Counted from the first letter of the stretch, positions 50,882 through 61,205 are shown. The stretch is DNA of 64,000 bases from Pseudomonas sp. FP1742 (GCF_030687145.1 NZ_CP117460.1:6014001-6078000), one strand, 5' to 3'. Notes: generated by a model not told the origin, from the sequence alone. Numbers and translations: made by a program.

Positions 50882-52171
50882 TCAACCCGCAGCAGCGTCC
50901 ATGCGCACTGCGCCACGGCGGTTCTGACCGAAGGCCATCACACAGTTTCGCCCCGCGCCCTTGGCGCTGTAGAGCGCCTGGTCAGCGGATTTGAGCACTT
51001 CTTCGGGGGTGCGCTGTTCCAGTCGTTCGGCAACGCCGATGCTGACCGTGACCGAAACACTTGAGGCACCTGAACCCGCGCGGCGCTGGCGACCTTGCTG
51101 GTCGTCCTGGGGACGGCTGTCCTGATTGCGCAGCTGGATGTTGTAGGTGGCGATGGATTCGCGGATGACTTCCAGGTGCGGCATGCACTCTTCGAGAGTC
51201 TTGCCTGCAAACACCAGGGCAAATTCCTCACCGCCGTAGCGATATGCCCTACCGCCACCGCTGATTTTCGACAGTTTGCTGGCGACCAATCGCAGCACCT
51301 GGTCGCCGACATCGTGGCCGTGGGTGTCGTTGAATTTCTTGAAGTGATCGACGTCGCTCATGGCCAGCACGTAATTGCGCCCCAACCGTTGCATGCGTTC
51401 GTTCAATGCGCGGCGACCCGGCAGGCCGGTGAGTTCGTCGCGGAAGGCCATCTGATAGGCCTCATGGGCAACCGCGGCGGCAATCATCAACATCACCTGG
51501 CTGCACATGATGTTCAGGGTGAAGGGCAGGATGAAGGTTTTCGGCAACATCCAGAACAATCCCAACAGCCCCACCAATTGCGCCGCGTGCAAGGGTCTTG
51601 GGTTGCGCCAGTATTGCCAGGCCAACAACAGGAACGAGGCGATGAATACCGGGTAGGACAACTGGATCAGGCTCATCCAGGCGCCATGCAGGGCTGGCCA
51701 GCGGATCTCCGACAGCCACATCAGCAGCGCCTGTGGGTAACTTTGTTCCAGCCCCAGCGCCACGCTGCCGAACGCCAGCAACACCGCGAAGCGCGCCACC
51801 ATGTCCTGGAACAGGTGCGTACGCTCTTGCCAGGCAGCGAACAAGCCAAACAGCAACGGCAACAACAGACAGCACAGATGGAACACCACCGCGGCGTCTT
51901 CACGAACCTTGCCGTTGTCGCGGTAATAGTCAGTCTGGGTGTCGAGCAGGAAGTAGGCGATGTACACCGTGACCATCAGAAACAGTTCACGCTGACGTCG
52001 GTAAACCGCGCAATACGCACCGCCGAGCAACAGCACCAGAGTGGGCAGCACGTTGAACAGCGAAGTGAAGAAGACGTTGAGATCCTTGACGTAGGCAGCC
52101 GCAAGCCCCGCGAGCAACAACAGCAGCGATGGCAAAAAATGGCTGAAACGTACAGCGGAAGAACGCGGCAA
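50882..52171 (-). CDS. Membrane-bound diguanylate cyclase (GGDEF)
   Basis: A TTG at 52171, eight bases after GGAG, gives 429 residues starting LPRSSAVRFSHF. An upstream ATG at 52255 would add a cysteine-rich stretch that looks non-coding. About six hydrophobic helices (about 10-215) precede a C-terminal GGDEF domain with the motif GGEEF, active by consensus. No RxxD inhibitory site is visible at the usual place, so the enzyme may escape product inhibition. It sits between acyl-CoA dehydrogenase genes, as PP_0369 does in P. putida. The signal sensed is unknown. Confidence 0.88.
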   Translation of the reverse strand: MPRSSAVRFSHFLPSLLLLLAGLAAAYVKDLNVFFTSLFNVLPTLVLLLGGAYCAVYRRQRELFLMVTVYIAYFLLDTQTDYYRDNGKVREDAAVVFHLCCLLLPLLFGLFAAWQERTHLFQDMVARFAVLLAFGSVALGLEQSYPQALLMWLSEIRWPALHGAWMSLIQLSYPVFIASFLLLAWQYWRNPRPLHAAQLVGLLGLFWMLPKTFILPFTLNIMCSQVMLMIAAAVAHEAYQMAFRDELTGLPGRRALNERMQRLGRNYVLAMSDVDHFKKFNDTHGHDVGDQVLRLVASKLSKISGGGRAYRYGGEEFALVFAGKTLEECMPHLEVIRESIATYNIQLRNQDSRPQDDQQGRQRRAGSGASSVSVTVSIGVAERLEQRTPEEVLKSADQALYSAKGAGRNCVMAFGQNRRGAVRMDAAAG

Positions 52172-52339
52172 GGGTAAAGCTCCGACCCGGCAAACAAAGA
52201 TGGCATTGTGCCTGCATTTGGCGCAGCTAAGCACGTGCAATGTGACACGTGTCACATCGCAGCCTCTTTAACGGCAGCAAAGTCGTTCTTCTTAGCGTTT
52301 TAGTCAGGAATATTTAAAGACGTGATCGTTTGCGTCAGG

Positions 52340-52377
52340 CATAAAAAAGCCGCTGTTTCCGAAGAAGCAGCGGCTTT
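52340..52377 (-). terminator. Terminator of the rightmost acyl-CoA dehydrogenase gene
   Basis: On the minus strand CAAAGCCGCTG-type arms (52377-52368 and 52355-52346) form a 10-bp stem followed by TTTTTTAT. It starts about 20 bases after the stop at 52398. Confidence 0.88.
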
Positions 52378-52397
52378 GTGAAGAGACTGCGTAGGGC

Positions 52398-54203
52398 TTA
52401 GTAACCCAGTGCGAAGTCTTCTTCTTTCATGTCCATCAGGTTGTTGGCGCCCGACAGCATGGTTGCAACGTGAGTGCGGGTACGCGGCAGGATGCGCTGG
52501 AAGTAGAAGCGCGCAGTCTGCAGCTTGGCGGTGTAGAACGCCTCTTCGGTGGTACCGGCAGCCAGTTTCTCGGCCGCCAGACGCGCCATGTCAGCCCAGA
52601 AGTAGGCCAGGCAGGCGTAACCGGAGTACATCAGGTAGTCCACGGATGCTGCGCCGACTTCTTCGCGATCTTTCATGGCCGCCATACCGACCTTCATGGT
52701 CAGCTCGCCCCATTCTTTATTCAGCGCAGCCAATGGCTCGACGAACTCTTTGACCGCTTCGTTGCCTTCATTGCTCTGGCAGAACTTGTGGACGATCTTG
52801 GTGAAGCCTTTAAGCGCCTCGCCTTGAGTCATCAGCACTTTACGGCCCAGCAGGTCGAGTGCCTGGATGCCGGTGGTGCCTTCGTACAGCATCGAAATAC
52901 GGCTGTCGCGAACGTTCTGCTCCATGCCCCACTCGGCGATGAAGCCGTGGCCACCGTAGATCTGCACGCCGTGGTTGGCGGATTCGAAACCGACTTCAGT
53001 CATGAAGGCTTTGGCGATCGGCGTCATGAAGGCCAGCAATGCGTCGGCTTTCTTCTTCTCTTCTTCATCGACGCCGTATTTGACGATGTCGACTTGCTTG
53101 GCGGTGAAGTAAACCATCGCACGGTTGCCTTCGGCGAACGCCTTCATGGTCAACAGCATGCGACGTACATCAGGGTGAACGATGATCGGGTCAGCGGCTT
53201 TGTCCGGCGCTTTCGGGCCAGTCAGGGAGCGCATTTGCAGACGATCGCGAGCGTATTTCAGGCCGCCCTGGAAGCCGATCTCGGCGTGTGCCAGACCTTG
53301 CAGCGCGGTACCCAGACGTGCGGTGTTCATAAAGGTGAACATGCAGTTCAGGCCTTTGTTCGCCGGGCCGATCAGGTAACCGGTGGCCGCGTCGAAGTTC
53401 ATCACGCAGGTGGCGTTACCGTGGATGCCCATCTTGTGTTCCAGGGAACCGCAGCTCACAGCGTTGCGCGCGCCGATCGAGCCATCTGCGTTCGGCAGGA
53501 ATTTCGGCACGATGAACAGCGAGATGCCTTTGGTGCCGGCCGGTGCATCCGGCAGACGTGCCAGAACGATGTGGACGATGTTGTCGGCCATGTCGTGTTC
53601 ACCGGCCGAGATGAAGATCTTGGTGCCGGACACTTTGTAGGAGCCGTCGGCCTGAGGCTCGGCCTTGGTGCGCAGCATGCCCAGGTCGGTGCCGCAGTGC
53701 GGTTCGGTCAGGCACATGGTGCCGGTCCATTCGCCGGAAACCAGCTTGGTCAGGTAAGCCTCTTGCTGCTCAGGCGTGCCGTGCTCGGAAATGGTGTTCA
53801 TCGCGCCATGGGACAGGCCTGGGTACATGCCCCACGACCAGTTGGCTTCACCCACCATTTCGCTGACAGCCAGGCCCAGAGACTCCGGCAGGCCCTGACC
53901 GCCGTGCTCTACGTCGTGGGCCAGGCTTGGCCAGCCGCCTTCGACGAATTGCTTGTAGGCTTCTTTGAAGCCAGTCGGAGTTTTAACGCCGGACTCGCTC
54001 CAGGTGCAGCCTTCGATGTCACCCACGCGGTTCAGCGGAGCCAGCACCTGCTCACAAAACTTGGCGCCTTCTTCGAGAATGGCGTCAACCATGTCCGGAG
54101 TTGCGTCTGCACAAGCCGGAAGGCTCTGATAGTGCGCTTCGTAGCCGAGCAGTTCGTCACGAACGAAGCGAATATCACGCAAGGGGGCCTTGTAGTCAGG
54201 CAT
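52398..54203 (-). CDS. Acyl-CoA dehydrogenase (FadE-like, 601 aa), probable PsrA target
   Basis: The 601-residue protein is the third paralogue (start [17 protein letters not shown]). It has the FAD-domain signatures [12 protein letters not shown] and [13 protein letters not shown] and a long C-terminal domain. It is syntenic with PA0506, which I recall as a member of the PsrA fatty-acid regulon in P. aeruginosa. Two PsrA-like boxes lie 62-88 bases before this start, supporting induction by long-chain fatty acids. It has its own terminator, so it is transcribed alone. Confidence 0.93.
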   Translation of the reverse strand: MPDYKAPLRDIRFVRDELLGYEAHYQSLPACADATPDMVDAILEEGAKFCEQVLAPLNRVGDIEGCTWSESGVKTPTGFKEAYKQFVEGGWPSLAHDVEHGGQGLPESLGLAVSEMVGEANWSWGMYPGLSHGAMNTISEHGTPEQQEAYLTKLVSGEWTGTMCLTEPHCGTDLGMLRTKAEPQADGSYKVSGTKIFISAGEHDMADNIVHIVLARLPDAPAGTKGISLFIVPKFLPNADGSIGARNAVSCGSLEHKMGIHGNATCVMNFDAATGYLIGPANKGLNCMFTFMNTARLGTALQGLAHAEIGFQGGLKYARDRLQMRSLTGPKAPDKAADPIIVHPDVRRMLLTMKAFAEGNRAMVYFTAKQVDIVKYGVDEEEKKKADALLAFMTPIAKAFMTEVGFESANHGVQIYGGHGFIAEWGMEQNVRDSRISMLYEGTTGIQALDLLGRKVLMTQGEALKGFTKIVHKFCQSNEGNEAVKEFVEPLAALNKEWGELTMKVGMAAMKDREEVGAASVDYLMYSGYACLAYFWADMARLAAEKLAAGTTEEAFYTAKLQTARFYFQRILPRTRTHVATMLSGANNLMDMKEEDFALGY

Positions 54204-54264
54204 AGCGATAAACCTCTGCTGATGTAACCGGGAATGAACGACCGTGTCGATTTGTTGTGAAGGT

Positions 54265-54291
54265 CAAACAGTTGTTTGAAACATACGTTTA
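54265..54291. promoter_or_regulatory. Tandem PsrA-like operator boxes
   Basis: CAAAC-AGTT-GTTTG (54265-54278) exactly fits the PsrA motif (G/C)AAAC-N2-4-GTTT(G/C). A second, GAAAC-ATAC-GTTTA (54278-54291), fits except for the last base. They share one base and lie upstream of the leftward acyl-CoA dehydrogenase at 54203. Confidence 0.65.
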
Positions 54292-54430
54292 CGCCCAAAT
54301 CTTGTCAAGCGCCGATCTTTTGCCGTTCGTCATCGAATCATGGGAATGTCGGCCACGCGATTGCGTAACGCCGTTGATTGAACAACACGCCATGTAGGAG
54401 AGATTAGTTGAGGCAGAAGGGCTTACGCAG

Positions 54431-54455
54431 AAAAACGCCGCGAACAGGCGCGGCG
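54431..54455 (-). terminator. Terminator of the rod-like mini-protein gene
   Basis: On the minus strand CGCCGCG and CGCGGCG (54455-54449 and 54442-54436) form a 7-bp stem followed by TTTTTC. It lies about 25 bases after the stop at 54480. Confidence 0.8.
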
Positions 54456-54479
54456 TCGGAGTAGCAATTCAGCTAAGAA

Positions 54480-54776
54480 TCAAGCGTAGGTATCGATCAG
54501 CGTACCGAGCATTTCATCGGAGGCTTTGGCGACTTTGACACCGAGTTCCACCTGGAATTTGCCCTGAGACATTTCGACCATGTTGCTGGCCAGATCCGAT
54601 TGCTGACTGCGGTCTACCGAACGCAGACGATCGACCTGAACCTCGGAGGACTGACTGGTGACCGAACGCTCGATAGTGTTGTTGGCGATCTGCCCCGAAG
54701 CCTGATCGACACGGTTCTGCCCTGTCTGAATAGTGCTCAGACCGGCATAGAAAGCGGTGTTTCCTGAGATTTCCAT
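54480..54776 (-). CDS. 98-residue flagellar rod/hook-like mini-protein
   Basis: The ATG at 54776 gives 98 residues starting MEISGNTAFYAG; upstream sequence in the frame is hydrophobic and not conserved. The N-terminal third (GLSTIQTGQNRVDQASGQIANN) resembles the D0 helix of FlgB/FlgC/FlgG-type axial proteins. The C-terminal end (KVAKASDEMLGTLIDTYA) resembles their C-terminal D0 helix. The central body is missing. It corresponds in position to PA0505/PP_0366, annotated hypothetical. No flagellar genes are nearby. Whether it joins an axial structure is inference. Confidence 0.8.
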   Translation of the reverse strand: MEISGNTAFYAGLSTIQTGQNRVDQASGQIANNTIERSVTSQSSEVQVDRLRSVDRSQQSDLASNMVEMSQGKFQVELGVKVAKASDEMLGTLIDTYA

Positions 54777-54896
54777 GGGAGAACTCGTCCTACGAAGGAT
54801 CAACAGCAGCCATTGAACCAGACACGCCGTAAAAAGGCCCGACAAAAACACTAATGGCACAGTGCCTTATCATAGGTAAAACCCAGAATATAAACC

Positions 54897-55577
54897 TCAG
54901 TCCAGCAGATCCAGTTGTAGATGTTCGGCCACCGCTTCCGCTGTCACCGACTTGAGTTTCGGCACCCGTCCCAGGCATGGCGCGGGAATGCGCTCGGCCA
55001 GCGTCGCAAGGTTCTCTTCCAGGCGCGAGGTCTTCGGGTCGATGATGTTGGCCACCCACCCCGCCAGCTGCAAACCATCCCGGGCAATCGCCTCAGCCGT
55101 CAGCAGCGCATGGTTGATGCAACCCAGGCGCACGCCAACCACAAGGATTACCGGTAGACCCAGCGCCATGGCCAGGTCCGATAGATTGTCCTGATCCGCC
55201 AACGGCACTCGCCAGCCGCCAGCGCCTTCGATCAAGGTGAAGTCCGCCCGCATATCGAGAATCTGCCGCATCGGCGCCAGCAGTGATTGCACGGTCAACG
55301 CCACGCCGGCCTCCCGTGCGGCCAGATGCGGTGCAATCGCCGGCTCGAACGCAACCGGATTGACCTGTTCGTAAGTCAACGGCAATGAACATTCGGTCCA
55401 CAGTGCCAGCGCATCGGCGTTGCGTAATCCCTTGGGCGTGAGTTCACACCCGGAGGCTACCGGCTTACCCGCCGCGGTGCTCAAGCCCGCCAATCGCGCG
55501 GCATGCAGCAAACCGGCGGCAACGGTGGTCTTGCCGACATCGGTGTCAGTACCGGTGATGAAATAGGCTGCGCTCAT
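54897..55577 (-). CDS. bioD: Dethiobiotin synthetase BioD
   Basis: The 226-residue P-loop enzyme starts with the nucleotide-binding motif [10 protein letters not shown] (9-18) and has the conserved [10 protein letters not shown]. It closes the ureido ring of 7,8-diaminopelargonate with CO2 and ATP. It is the last gene of the bioB-F-H-C-D operon and overlaps bioC by four bases. Confidence 0.96.
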   Translation of the reverse strand: MSAAYFITGTDTDVGKTTVAAGLLHAARLAGLSTAAGKPVASGCELTPKGLRNADALALWTECSLPLTYEQVNPVAFEPAIAPHLAAREAGVALTVQSLLAPMRQILDMRADFTLIEGAGGWRVPLADQDNLSDLAMALGLPVILVVGVRLGCINHALLTAEAIARDGLQLAGWVANIIDPKTSRLEENLATLAERIPAPCLGRVPKLKSVTAEAVAEHLQLDLLD

Positions 55578-56386
55578 AAGGGTTTCTCCAGCACGGCGTA
55601 AACCACTTGGTAAGTCGCCGGCAGTCCCTGTGCCTGACGAAACCGCTCGTAAGCCTCGATCAAGCCGAGGATTCGCGCCCTGCCGGTCAAACCACCCGGC
55701 CGACCGGGGTTCAGGTTATGCGCCCCGAGTGCCTTGAGCTCATGAGTCAAGCTGCGGACATCGGGGTAATGCAACACATGTGGACGCGTTTCGAGGCTGA
55801 TGACCTTCAAGCCGCTGCCTGCACAAAGCTGTTGGTAAACACCGAACTCGCGGAAGCGGTTGACGTGCACCATGCCGTCCACCTGACGCCAGCTGTCGCG
55901 CAATTCGTACAGAGTGCCTACACACAGACTAGCAAACGCGAAAATACCGCCCGGTTTCAGCACCCGATACGCTTCGTTGAGCACCGAGGCGAAATCCGCG
56001 CACCATTGCACCGCCAGGCTGGAGAAGACCAGGTCGCAGGTCGAATCCTGCAACGGCAAGCGTTCGGCATCACCGGCGATGAAATGGTTGGCGCCGCCCA
56101 AGGGACGGGCGTGATTGAGCATCCCCTCTGCGATATCAAGGGCCAGCCCGTTGCTGGCAGGAAAACGCTCACCGAGCGCACGGCTGAAATACCCGGTGCC
56201 GCAACCCATGTCCAGCCATCGACCCGGGACAAAATCCTCCGGCAAGCGACGCAACAATTCATTGCCAACGTCGCGCTGCAATTCGGCCACGCTGTCGTAG
56301 CTCGCCGCCGCTCGGGAAAAGGACGCCGCTACCTGGCGTTTATCGGGCAAGCCGCCGGGCAGGTTGGGAAGGGACAAATCAGTCAT
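55574..56386 (-). CDS. bioC: Malonyl-ACP O-methyltransferase BioC
   Basis: The ATG at 56386 gives 270 residues. The SAM-binding motif [14 protein letters not shown] starts at residue 58. BioC methylates malonyl-ACP so that the fatty-acid enzymes can build the pimelate chain. Upstream sequence in the frame lies inside bioH and is not BioC-like. It overlaps bioH by eight bases. Confidence 0.94.
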   Translation of the reverse strand: MTDLSLPNLPGGLPDKRQVAASFSRAAASYDSVAELQRDVGNELLRRLPEDFVPGRWLDMGCGTGYFSRALGERFPASNGLALDIAEGMLNHARPLGGANHFIAGDAERLPLQDSTCDLVFSSLAVQWCADFASVLNEAYRVLKPGGIFAFASLCVGTLYELRDSWRQVDGMVHVNRFREFGVYQQLCAGSGLKVISLETRPHVLHYPDVRSLTHELKALGAHNLNPGRPGGLTGRARILGLIEAYERFRQAQGLPATYQVVYAVLEKPL

Positions 56387-57110
56387 CACCGAACTCATGC
56401 AAAAAGGCCTGAATCGCCCCCGCCACACCGTGGGGGTCCTCCAGAAGAAACGCGTGGCTGGCCTGTTCAATCAGACCGATTTCGACATCCGGCAGCAGTG
56501 TCAGCAAATCCCCCGCTGCTTCGGCCGGGACCAGCCCGTCGAGGCCGCCAAACAAGTGCAACTGCGGACCACGAAATGCCTGCAATGCTTGCCGGGTATC
56601 CAGCTGTGCGAGCAACTCCAGGCCGCTCATCAGCACCGATGGAGACGAAAGGGGTGCGCCAGCGAGCAACAGCCGCGATAGCCCGCGCGGGTCTGCGGCA
56701 CCTTGGGTGCACAGCAGCGAGAAACGTTTCAACGTCATGCCTGGGTCGGCTTTGCAACCGGCCAGAAACGCGTCGAAGGTCTCGCCGGGCATCCCGCTCG
56801 ACCACTGCTCATGGGCGACAAAAGAAGGATTACTCGCCAGGGTCACCAAACCGCAGCAACGGTCACCACGCCTCGCCGCCAATTCGGACGCCAACATGCC
56901 GCCCAATGACCAGCCACCGAGCCAGGCATCCTGGGGCAGCGTCGAATCCAGTTCATCGAGCCATTCTTCAAGGTCGCTCGATTCCAGTTCCGGCAGTGGT
57001 TCGATTTCGACGCGCAGATGCTCATCCAGGCCTTGCAAGGCAGCCGCCAAGGGTTCCAGCGGAGAAATCCCGAGACCCCAGCCCGGCAGCAGAATCAGAC
57101 GATCACGCAT
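56379..57110 (-). CDS. bioH: Pimeloyl-ACP methyl ester esterase BioH
   Basis: The ATG at 57110 gives 243 residues, an alpha/beta hydrolase with the nucleophile S68 in GGWSLGG and a C-terminal catalytic histidine in [11 protein letters not shown]. It cleaves the methyl ester of pimeloyl-ACP, ending the chain-building stage. Here bioH lies inside the biotin operon between bioF and bioC, unlike in E. coli where it is unlinked. It overlaps bioF by eight bases. Confidence 0.92.
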   Translation of the reverse strand: MRDRLILLPGWGLGISPLEPLAAALQGLDEHLRVEIEPLPELESSDLEEWLDELDSTLPQDAWLGGWSLGGMLASELAARRGDRCCGLVTLASNPSFVAHEQWSSGMPGETFDAFLAGCKADPGMTLKRFSLLCTQGAADPRGLSRLLLAGAPLSSPSVLMSGLELLAQLDTRQALQAFRGPQLHLFGGLDGLVPAEAAGDLLTLLPDVEIGLIEQASHAFLLEDPHGVAGAIQAFLHEFGDD

Positions 57111-58281
57111 GGCTTGGCTCCGGTCCCAGTTGTTGAAAACAATCGGCCAGTCCATTTAACAATAGCTGTACCTGCGCCTCGCTGTGAGCGGCGGTCAGGG
57201 TTACGCGCAAGCGGGCGCTGCCGGCGGGCACGGTCGGTGGACGGATTGCCGTCACCATCAGACCGCGCTCACGCAGCATTTGCGACAGCCGGACCGCGCG
57301 CCCGGCATCGCCGATCATGATCGGCTGGATCGGCGTGGAGCTGTCCATCAATTCCAGGCCAATCTGCTCGGCACCGTGGCGGAACTGGCGAATCAGCGTC
57401 CGCAGATGCTCGCGTCGCCAGTGTTCGCTGCGCAACAGCTCAAGGCTTTTCAGCGTCGCGCAGGCCAGCGCCGGCGGTTGGCTGGTGGTGTAGATGTAAG
57501 GGCGAGCGAACTGGATCAGGCTTTCGATCAGCTCTTCACTGCCAGCCACAAAAGCCCCGGCCGTACCGAACGCCTTGCCGAGGGTGCCGACCAACACCGG
57601 CACGTCTTCCTGGCTCAGACCGAAATGCTCGACGATTCCGCCACCATTGGCGCCCAGCGGACCAAAACCGTGCGCGTCATCGACCATCAGCCACGCACCT
57701 TTGGCCCTGGCTTCCCGCGCCAGCGCCGGCAAGTCGGCGATGTCACCGTCCATGCTGAACACGCCATCGGTGACCACCAGCGTATTACCGGTAGCCTTCT
57801 CAAGGCGCTTGGCCAGACTGACCGCATCGTTATGCAGATAGCGATTGAAACGCGCACCGGACAGCAACCCGGCATCCAGCAGCGACGCGTGATTGAGCCG
57901 GTCTTCCAGCACCGTATCGCCCTGCCCGACCAATGCGGTGACCGCGCCGAGGTTGGCCATGTAGCCGGTGGTAAACAGCAATGCGCGCGGGCGGCCGGTG
58001 AATTCGGCAAGGGCCTCTTCCAGCGCGTGATGCGGGCCGCTGTGACCGATCACCAGATGCGACGCACCACCGCCCACACCCCAACGCGACGCGCCGGCGC
58101 GCCAGGCTTCGATCACTTGCGGATGACTGGCCAGGCCCAGGTAATCGTTGTTACAGAACGCCAGCAACGGCTGACCGTCGACCACCACTTCCGGGCCTTG
58201 AGGGCTTTCGAGCAGCGGGCGCTGGCGATAAAGGTTTTCAGCACGACGGGCAGCAAGGCGTGCGGCGAGATCGAAAGACAT
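57103..58281 (-). CDS. bioF: 8-amino-7-oxononanoate synthase BioF
   Basis: The 392-residue PLP enzyme belongs to the alpha-oxoamine synthase family, with NNDYLGLA near residue 44, the aspartate/histidine pair in VDDAHGFG and the PLP lysine K236 in GTLGKAFGT. It condenses pimeloyl-ACP with alanine. It follows bioB after 209 bases that contain three REP units. Confidence 0.96.
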   Translation of the reverse strand: MSFDLAARLAARRAENLYRQRPLLESPQGPEVVVDGQPLLAFCNNDYLGLASHPQVIEAWRAGASRWGVGGGASHLVIGHSGPHHALEEALAEFTGRPRALLFTTGYMANLGAVTALVGQGDTVLEDRLNHASLLDAGLLSGARFNRYLHNDAVSLAKRLEKATGNTLVVTDGVFSMDGDIADLPALAREARAKGAWLMVDDAHGFGPLGANGGGIVEHFGLSQEDVPVLVGTLGKAFGTAGAFVAGSEELIESLIQFARPYIYTTSQPPALACATLKSLELLRSEHWRREHLRTLIRQFRHGAEQIGLELMDSSTPIQPIMIGDAGRAVRLSQMLRERGLMVTAIRPPTVPAGSARLRVTLTAAHSEAQVQLLLNGLADCFQQLGPEPSHA

Positions 58282-58340
58282 GCAGGCCTCGAAGGTCAGA
58301 TATGGGGAGCTATCCTGACTTGTCTGGAGACCGAGTCACG

Positions 58341-58476
58341 GCCATCGCGGGCAAGCCACGCTCCCACAGGTTGAGCGCGGTTAATGTGGGAGCGGGCTTG
58401 CTCGCGAAAGCAGTGTGACATTCAACCTTGATGTCGGCTGTACTGACGCCTTCGCGAGCAAGCCCGCTCCCACATT
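58341..58476. repeat. Cluster of three REP units inside the bio operon
   Basis: Three REP units (about 58341-58368, 58385-58412 and 58448-58475) lie between bioB and bioF. Two are in one orientation and the middle one is inverted. Both the CGCGGGC and CGCGAGC subtypes are present. Confidence 0.9.
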
Positions 58477-58490
58477 CGATTTGTGCTGGA

Positions 58491-59546
58491 TCAGACAGCA
58501 GCGTTATAGAACTGCTCGCTGCTCTTCTGCTCCACCAGCGCCTGTTCGATGGCGGCCTGATGCACTTCGTCGGCGTGCTCTTCACGGGCTTCCGGCAGAA
58601 TCCCCAAGCGCCCGAACAGTTGCATGTCCTTGTCGGCCTGCGGGTTGGCGGTGGTGAGCAGTTTTTCGCCGTAGAAAATCGAGTTGGCACCGGCCAGGAA
58701 TGCCAGGGCCTGCATCTGCTCGTTCATCGCTTCGCGGCCGGCGGACAGGCGCACGTGGGATTTGGGCATCAGGATGCGGGCGACCGCGAGCATGCGGATG
58801 AAGTCGAACGGATCGACGTCGTCGGCATTTTCCAGCGGCGTGCCGGCGACTTTCACCAGCATGTTGATCGGCACCGACTCCGGATGCTCCGGCAGGTTGG
58901 CCAGCTGGATCAGCAGGTTGGCGCGGTCATCGAGGGATTCGCCCATGCCGAGAATGCCGCCGGAGCAGATCTTCATCCCCGAATCACGCACGTAGGCCAG
59001 GGTTTGCAGGCGCTCGCTGTAGGTACGAGTGGTGATGATGCTGCCGTAGAACTCCGGCGAGGTGTCGAGGTTGTGGTTGTAGTAGTCCAGGCCTGCTTCG
59101 GCCAGGGCGACGGTCTGGTCCTGATCGAGACGACCAAGGGTCATGCAGGTTTCCAGGCCCATGGCTTTCACGCCTTTGACCATCTCCAGCACGTAAGGCA
59201 TGTCTTTGGCCGACGGGTGTTTCCACGCCGCACCCATGCAGAAACGGGTCGAACCGATGGCCTTGGCGCGAGCAGCCTCTTCGAGGACCTTCTGCACTTC
59301 CATCAGTTTTTCTTTTTCCAGGCCAGTGTTGTAGTGGCCCGACTGCGGACAATATTTGCAATCTTCAGGGCACGCGCCGGTCTTGATCGACAACAGGGTG
59401 GAAACCTGGACGCGGTTGGCGTCGAAATGCGCGCGGTGCACCGTCTGCGCCTGGAACAACAGGTCGTTGAATGGCTGAACGAAGAGTGCTTTGACTTCAG
59501 CCAAAGACCAGTCGTGACGCAGGGTGGCGGTGGTGCTGGCGCTCAT
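58491..59546 (-). CDS. bioB: Biotin synthase BioB
   Basis: The ATG at 59546 gives 351 residues. The radical-SAM motif C59-x3-C63-x2-C66 (CPEDCKYC) and the later [11 protein letters not shown] are typical. BioB inserts sulfur into dethiobiotin. It is the first gene of the operon. Its promoter overlaps a BirA-type operator at 59642-59674, so expression is probably repressed when biotin is plentiful. bioA is not in this window. Confidence 0.97.
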   Translation of the reverse strand: MSASTTATLRHDWSLAEVKALFVQPFNDLLFQAQTVHRAHFDANRVQVSTLLSIKTGACPEDCKYCPQSGHYNTGLEKEKLMEVQKVLEEAARAKAIGSTRFCMGAAWKHPSAKDMPYVLEMVKGVKAMGLETCMTLGRLDQDQTVALAEAGLDYYNHNLDTSPEFYGSIITTRTYSERLQTLAYVRDSGMKICSGGILGMGESLDDRANLLIQLANLPEHPESVPINMLVKVAGTPLENADDVDPFDFIRMLAVARILMPKSHVRLSAGREAMNEQMQALAFLAGANSIFYGEKLLTTANPQADKDMQLFGRLGILPEAREEHADEVHQAAIEQALVEQKSSEQFYNAAV

Positions 59547-59619
59547 GGGCGATTCCTTGGTTATGCTTGGCAAGCGCCTGGGGAATGGAATACCCACAGA
59601 CGCGACACGGATGTTCGGC

Positions 59620-59648
59620 ATATTTAAGGAAGACTCATGCACTGTCAA
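59620..59648 (-). promoter_or_regulatory. Probable bioB promoter
   Basis: On the minus strand a perfect TTGACA (59648-59643) is followed after 17 bases by AAATAT (59625-59620). The -10 element is weak but AT-rich. The -35 element lies inside the left arm of the BirA-like operator. Confidence 0.55.
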
Positions 59649-60377
59649 CCACGATACGAAAGACCGGTTTACATCTGGTTAAAAAACAAACAATTCTGTT
59701 TGCTCTGCTCAGAGGTCGCGGACGACACCATACCGATCTGCATGGCCTGCGAAACCGAGCTGCCCTGGCTGGGCGACCAATGCCATACCTGCGCCCTGCC
59801 CTTGCCCACCACCGGTCTGACGTGCGGCCAATGCCTGAAACAACCGCCAGCCTTCGAGCGAGTCGCCGCGCCCTGGACTTACAGCTTTCCCGTCGACAGT
59901 TTGATCACCCGCTTCAAGCACAGCGCAAAATGGCCGTTTGGCCGCCTGCTCGCCGAACTTCTTGCTCAGTTCCTGCAGCATCGCTTCGATGAAGATCTGG
60001 ATCGGCCCGACGCGCTGATACCGGTACCGCTGGCCCCCAAGCGGCTGCGCCAGCGGGGTTTCAACCAGGCGGCGATGCTCGCCCGCTGGCTCAGCGCCGG
60101 CCTCGACATTCCTTGCGATGAAACGCTGTTGGTGAGGATTCAGGACACCAGTGCGCAACAAGACCTTAATGCCGACGCACGTAAAAAGAACCTGCGCCAC
60201 GCCTTCGCCCTGGCCCCCGAGGCTTCGGTCAATGGCCGCCACTTCGCACTGGTGGACGATGTGCTGACCACCGGCGCCACCGCACAGGCCCTGGCCCGGC
60301 TGTTGATGGCGGCGGGTGCGGCGCGGGTCGACGTCTACTGCCTGGCCCGCACACCCAAACCCGGCGATGGAGCCTGA
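59637..60377 (+). CDS. ComF family phosphoribosyltransferase-like protein
   Basis: The 246-residue protein has a zinc-finger-like N-terminus with several CxxC pairs (CLLC, CMAC, CHTC, CGQC; about 20-70). The C-terminal phosphoribosyltransferase domain has the PRPP motif [10 protein letters not shown]. ComF proteins are tied to DNA uptake in competent bacteria; GntX in E. coli relates to gluconate use. AGGA at a good distance supports the ATG at 59637. The BirA-like operator lies over codons 3-13, so biotin control might also touch this gene. Confidence 0.88.
   Translation: MHCQPRYERPVYIWLKNKQFCLLCSEVADDTIPICMACETELPWLGDQCHTCALPLPTTGLTCGQCLKQPPAFERVAAPWTYSFPVDSLITRFKHSAKWPFGRLLAELLAQFLQHRFDEDLDRPDALIPVPLAPKRLRQRGFNQAAMLARWLSAGLDIPCDETLLVRIQDTSAQQDLNADARKKNLRHAFALAPEASVNGRHFALVDDVLTTGATAQALARLLMAAGAARVDVYCLARTPKPGDGA
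59642..59674. promoter_or_regulatory. BirA-type biotin operator
   Basis: CTGTCAACC (59642-59650) and GGTTTACAT (59666-59674) match the E. coli bio operator half-sites TTGTAAACC and GGTTTACAA at 7 and 8 of 9 positions, with the same 15-base spacing. It overlaps the bioB promoter and the first codons of comF. Confidence 0.7.
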
Positions 60378-60440
60378 CTTGACTCCCGCACGCCAAGTCG
60401 CCAACGTCCCATCCATCGTCACAGCCCAAAGCGCCTTGCC

Positions 60441-61205
60441 ATGTCCTTGCCTACGTTGTTGTCCCAGCACATTGTCCGTCGTCCGCAGCGAATCGCGTTG
60501 CTGCAACACATCGCCGAACAGGGCTCGATCACCCGCGCCGCAAAAAGCGCGGGGCTGAGCTACAAGGCGGCGTGGGACGCCATCGACGAGTTGAACAACC
60601 TCGCGCAAAAACCGCTGGTGGAGCGTAGCGTCGGCGGCAAGGGCGGTGGCGGCGCCAAACTGTCCAGTGAAGGCGAGCGCGTGTTGCGCCTGTATCAAAA
60701 GCTGCAAGCGTTGCAGGCCCAGGTACTGGAAGCCGCTGAAGAGGCCAGCGACCTGGACCTGCTCGGGCGACTGATGCTCAGAACCAGCGCGCGCAATCAA
60801 TTGCACGGCAAGGTCGTGGCGATCGAGGCACAGGGGCGCAACGACCGGATCCGCCTTGAACTGGCCGAAGGCTTGCTCATTGACGCGCAGATCACTCACG
60901 ACAGCACCCTGCGCCTGGAGCTGGAAACGGGTACCGAAGTGGTCGCACTGATCAAGGCCGGTTGGCTGGAACTGCTTGGCATCGATCAAGCTGCAACACA
61001 TGGCAACAATTGCCTGAAGGGCACGATCGAAGAAATCCTCGACGCCGACGATGGCCCCAGTGAAGTGCGCATCGGCCTGCCCAATGGCCAGACACTTTGC
61101 GCCCTGGCCGAGCCGCTGCACCTGAAAAACCTCGGGCTTGCCGCCGGTAAACCGGTGCAGGTGCAGTTCGCGCCATCGAACATCCTGCTGGGCACACCGC
61201 TCTAG
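60441..61205 (+). CDS. modE: ModE-type molybdate-responsive regulator
   Basis: The 254-residue protein has an N-terminal winged helix with RIALLQHIAEQGSITRAAKS and LSYKAAWDAIDELN. Two C-terminal TOBE/Mop domains (about 120-185 and 192-254) bind molybdate. ModE represses molybdate transport genes when molybdate is bound. No modABC genes are in the window. The arrangement comF-modE matches PA0489-PA0487. It starts about 60 bases after comF. Confidence 0.9.
   Translation: MSLPTLLSQHIVRRPQRIALLQHIAEQGSITRAAKSAGLSYKAAWDAIDELNNLAQKPLVERSVGGKGGGGAKLSSEGERVLRLYQKLQALQAQVLEAAEEASDLDLLGRLMLRTSARNQLHGKVVAIEAQGRNDRIRLELAEGLLIDAQITHDSTLRLELETGTEVVALIKAGWLELLGIDQAATHGNNCLKGTIEEILDADDGPSEVRIGLPNGQTLCALAEPLHLKNLGLAAGKPVQVQFAPSNILLGTPL

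Noticed and set aside
52470..54227. 585-codon plus-strand frame over the acyl-CoA dehydrogenase gene
   Set aside because: The minus-strand protein has clear family motifs, while this frame is rich in His/Gln/Val of the sort produced by reading conserved codons backwards.
58341..58476. Repeat cluster that could suggest a CRISPR array
   Set aside because: The units alternate in orientation, have uneven spacing, match the REP consensus and lack cas genes.
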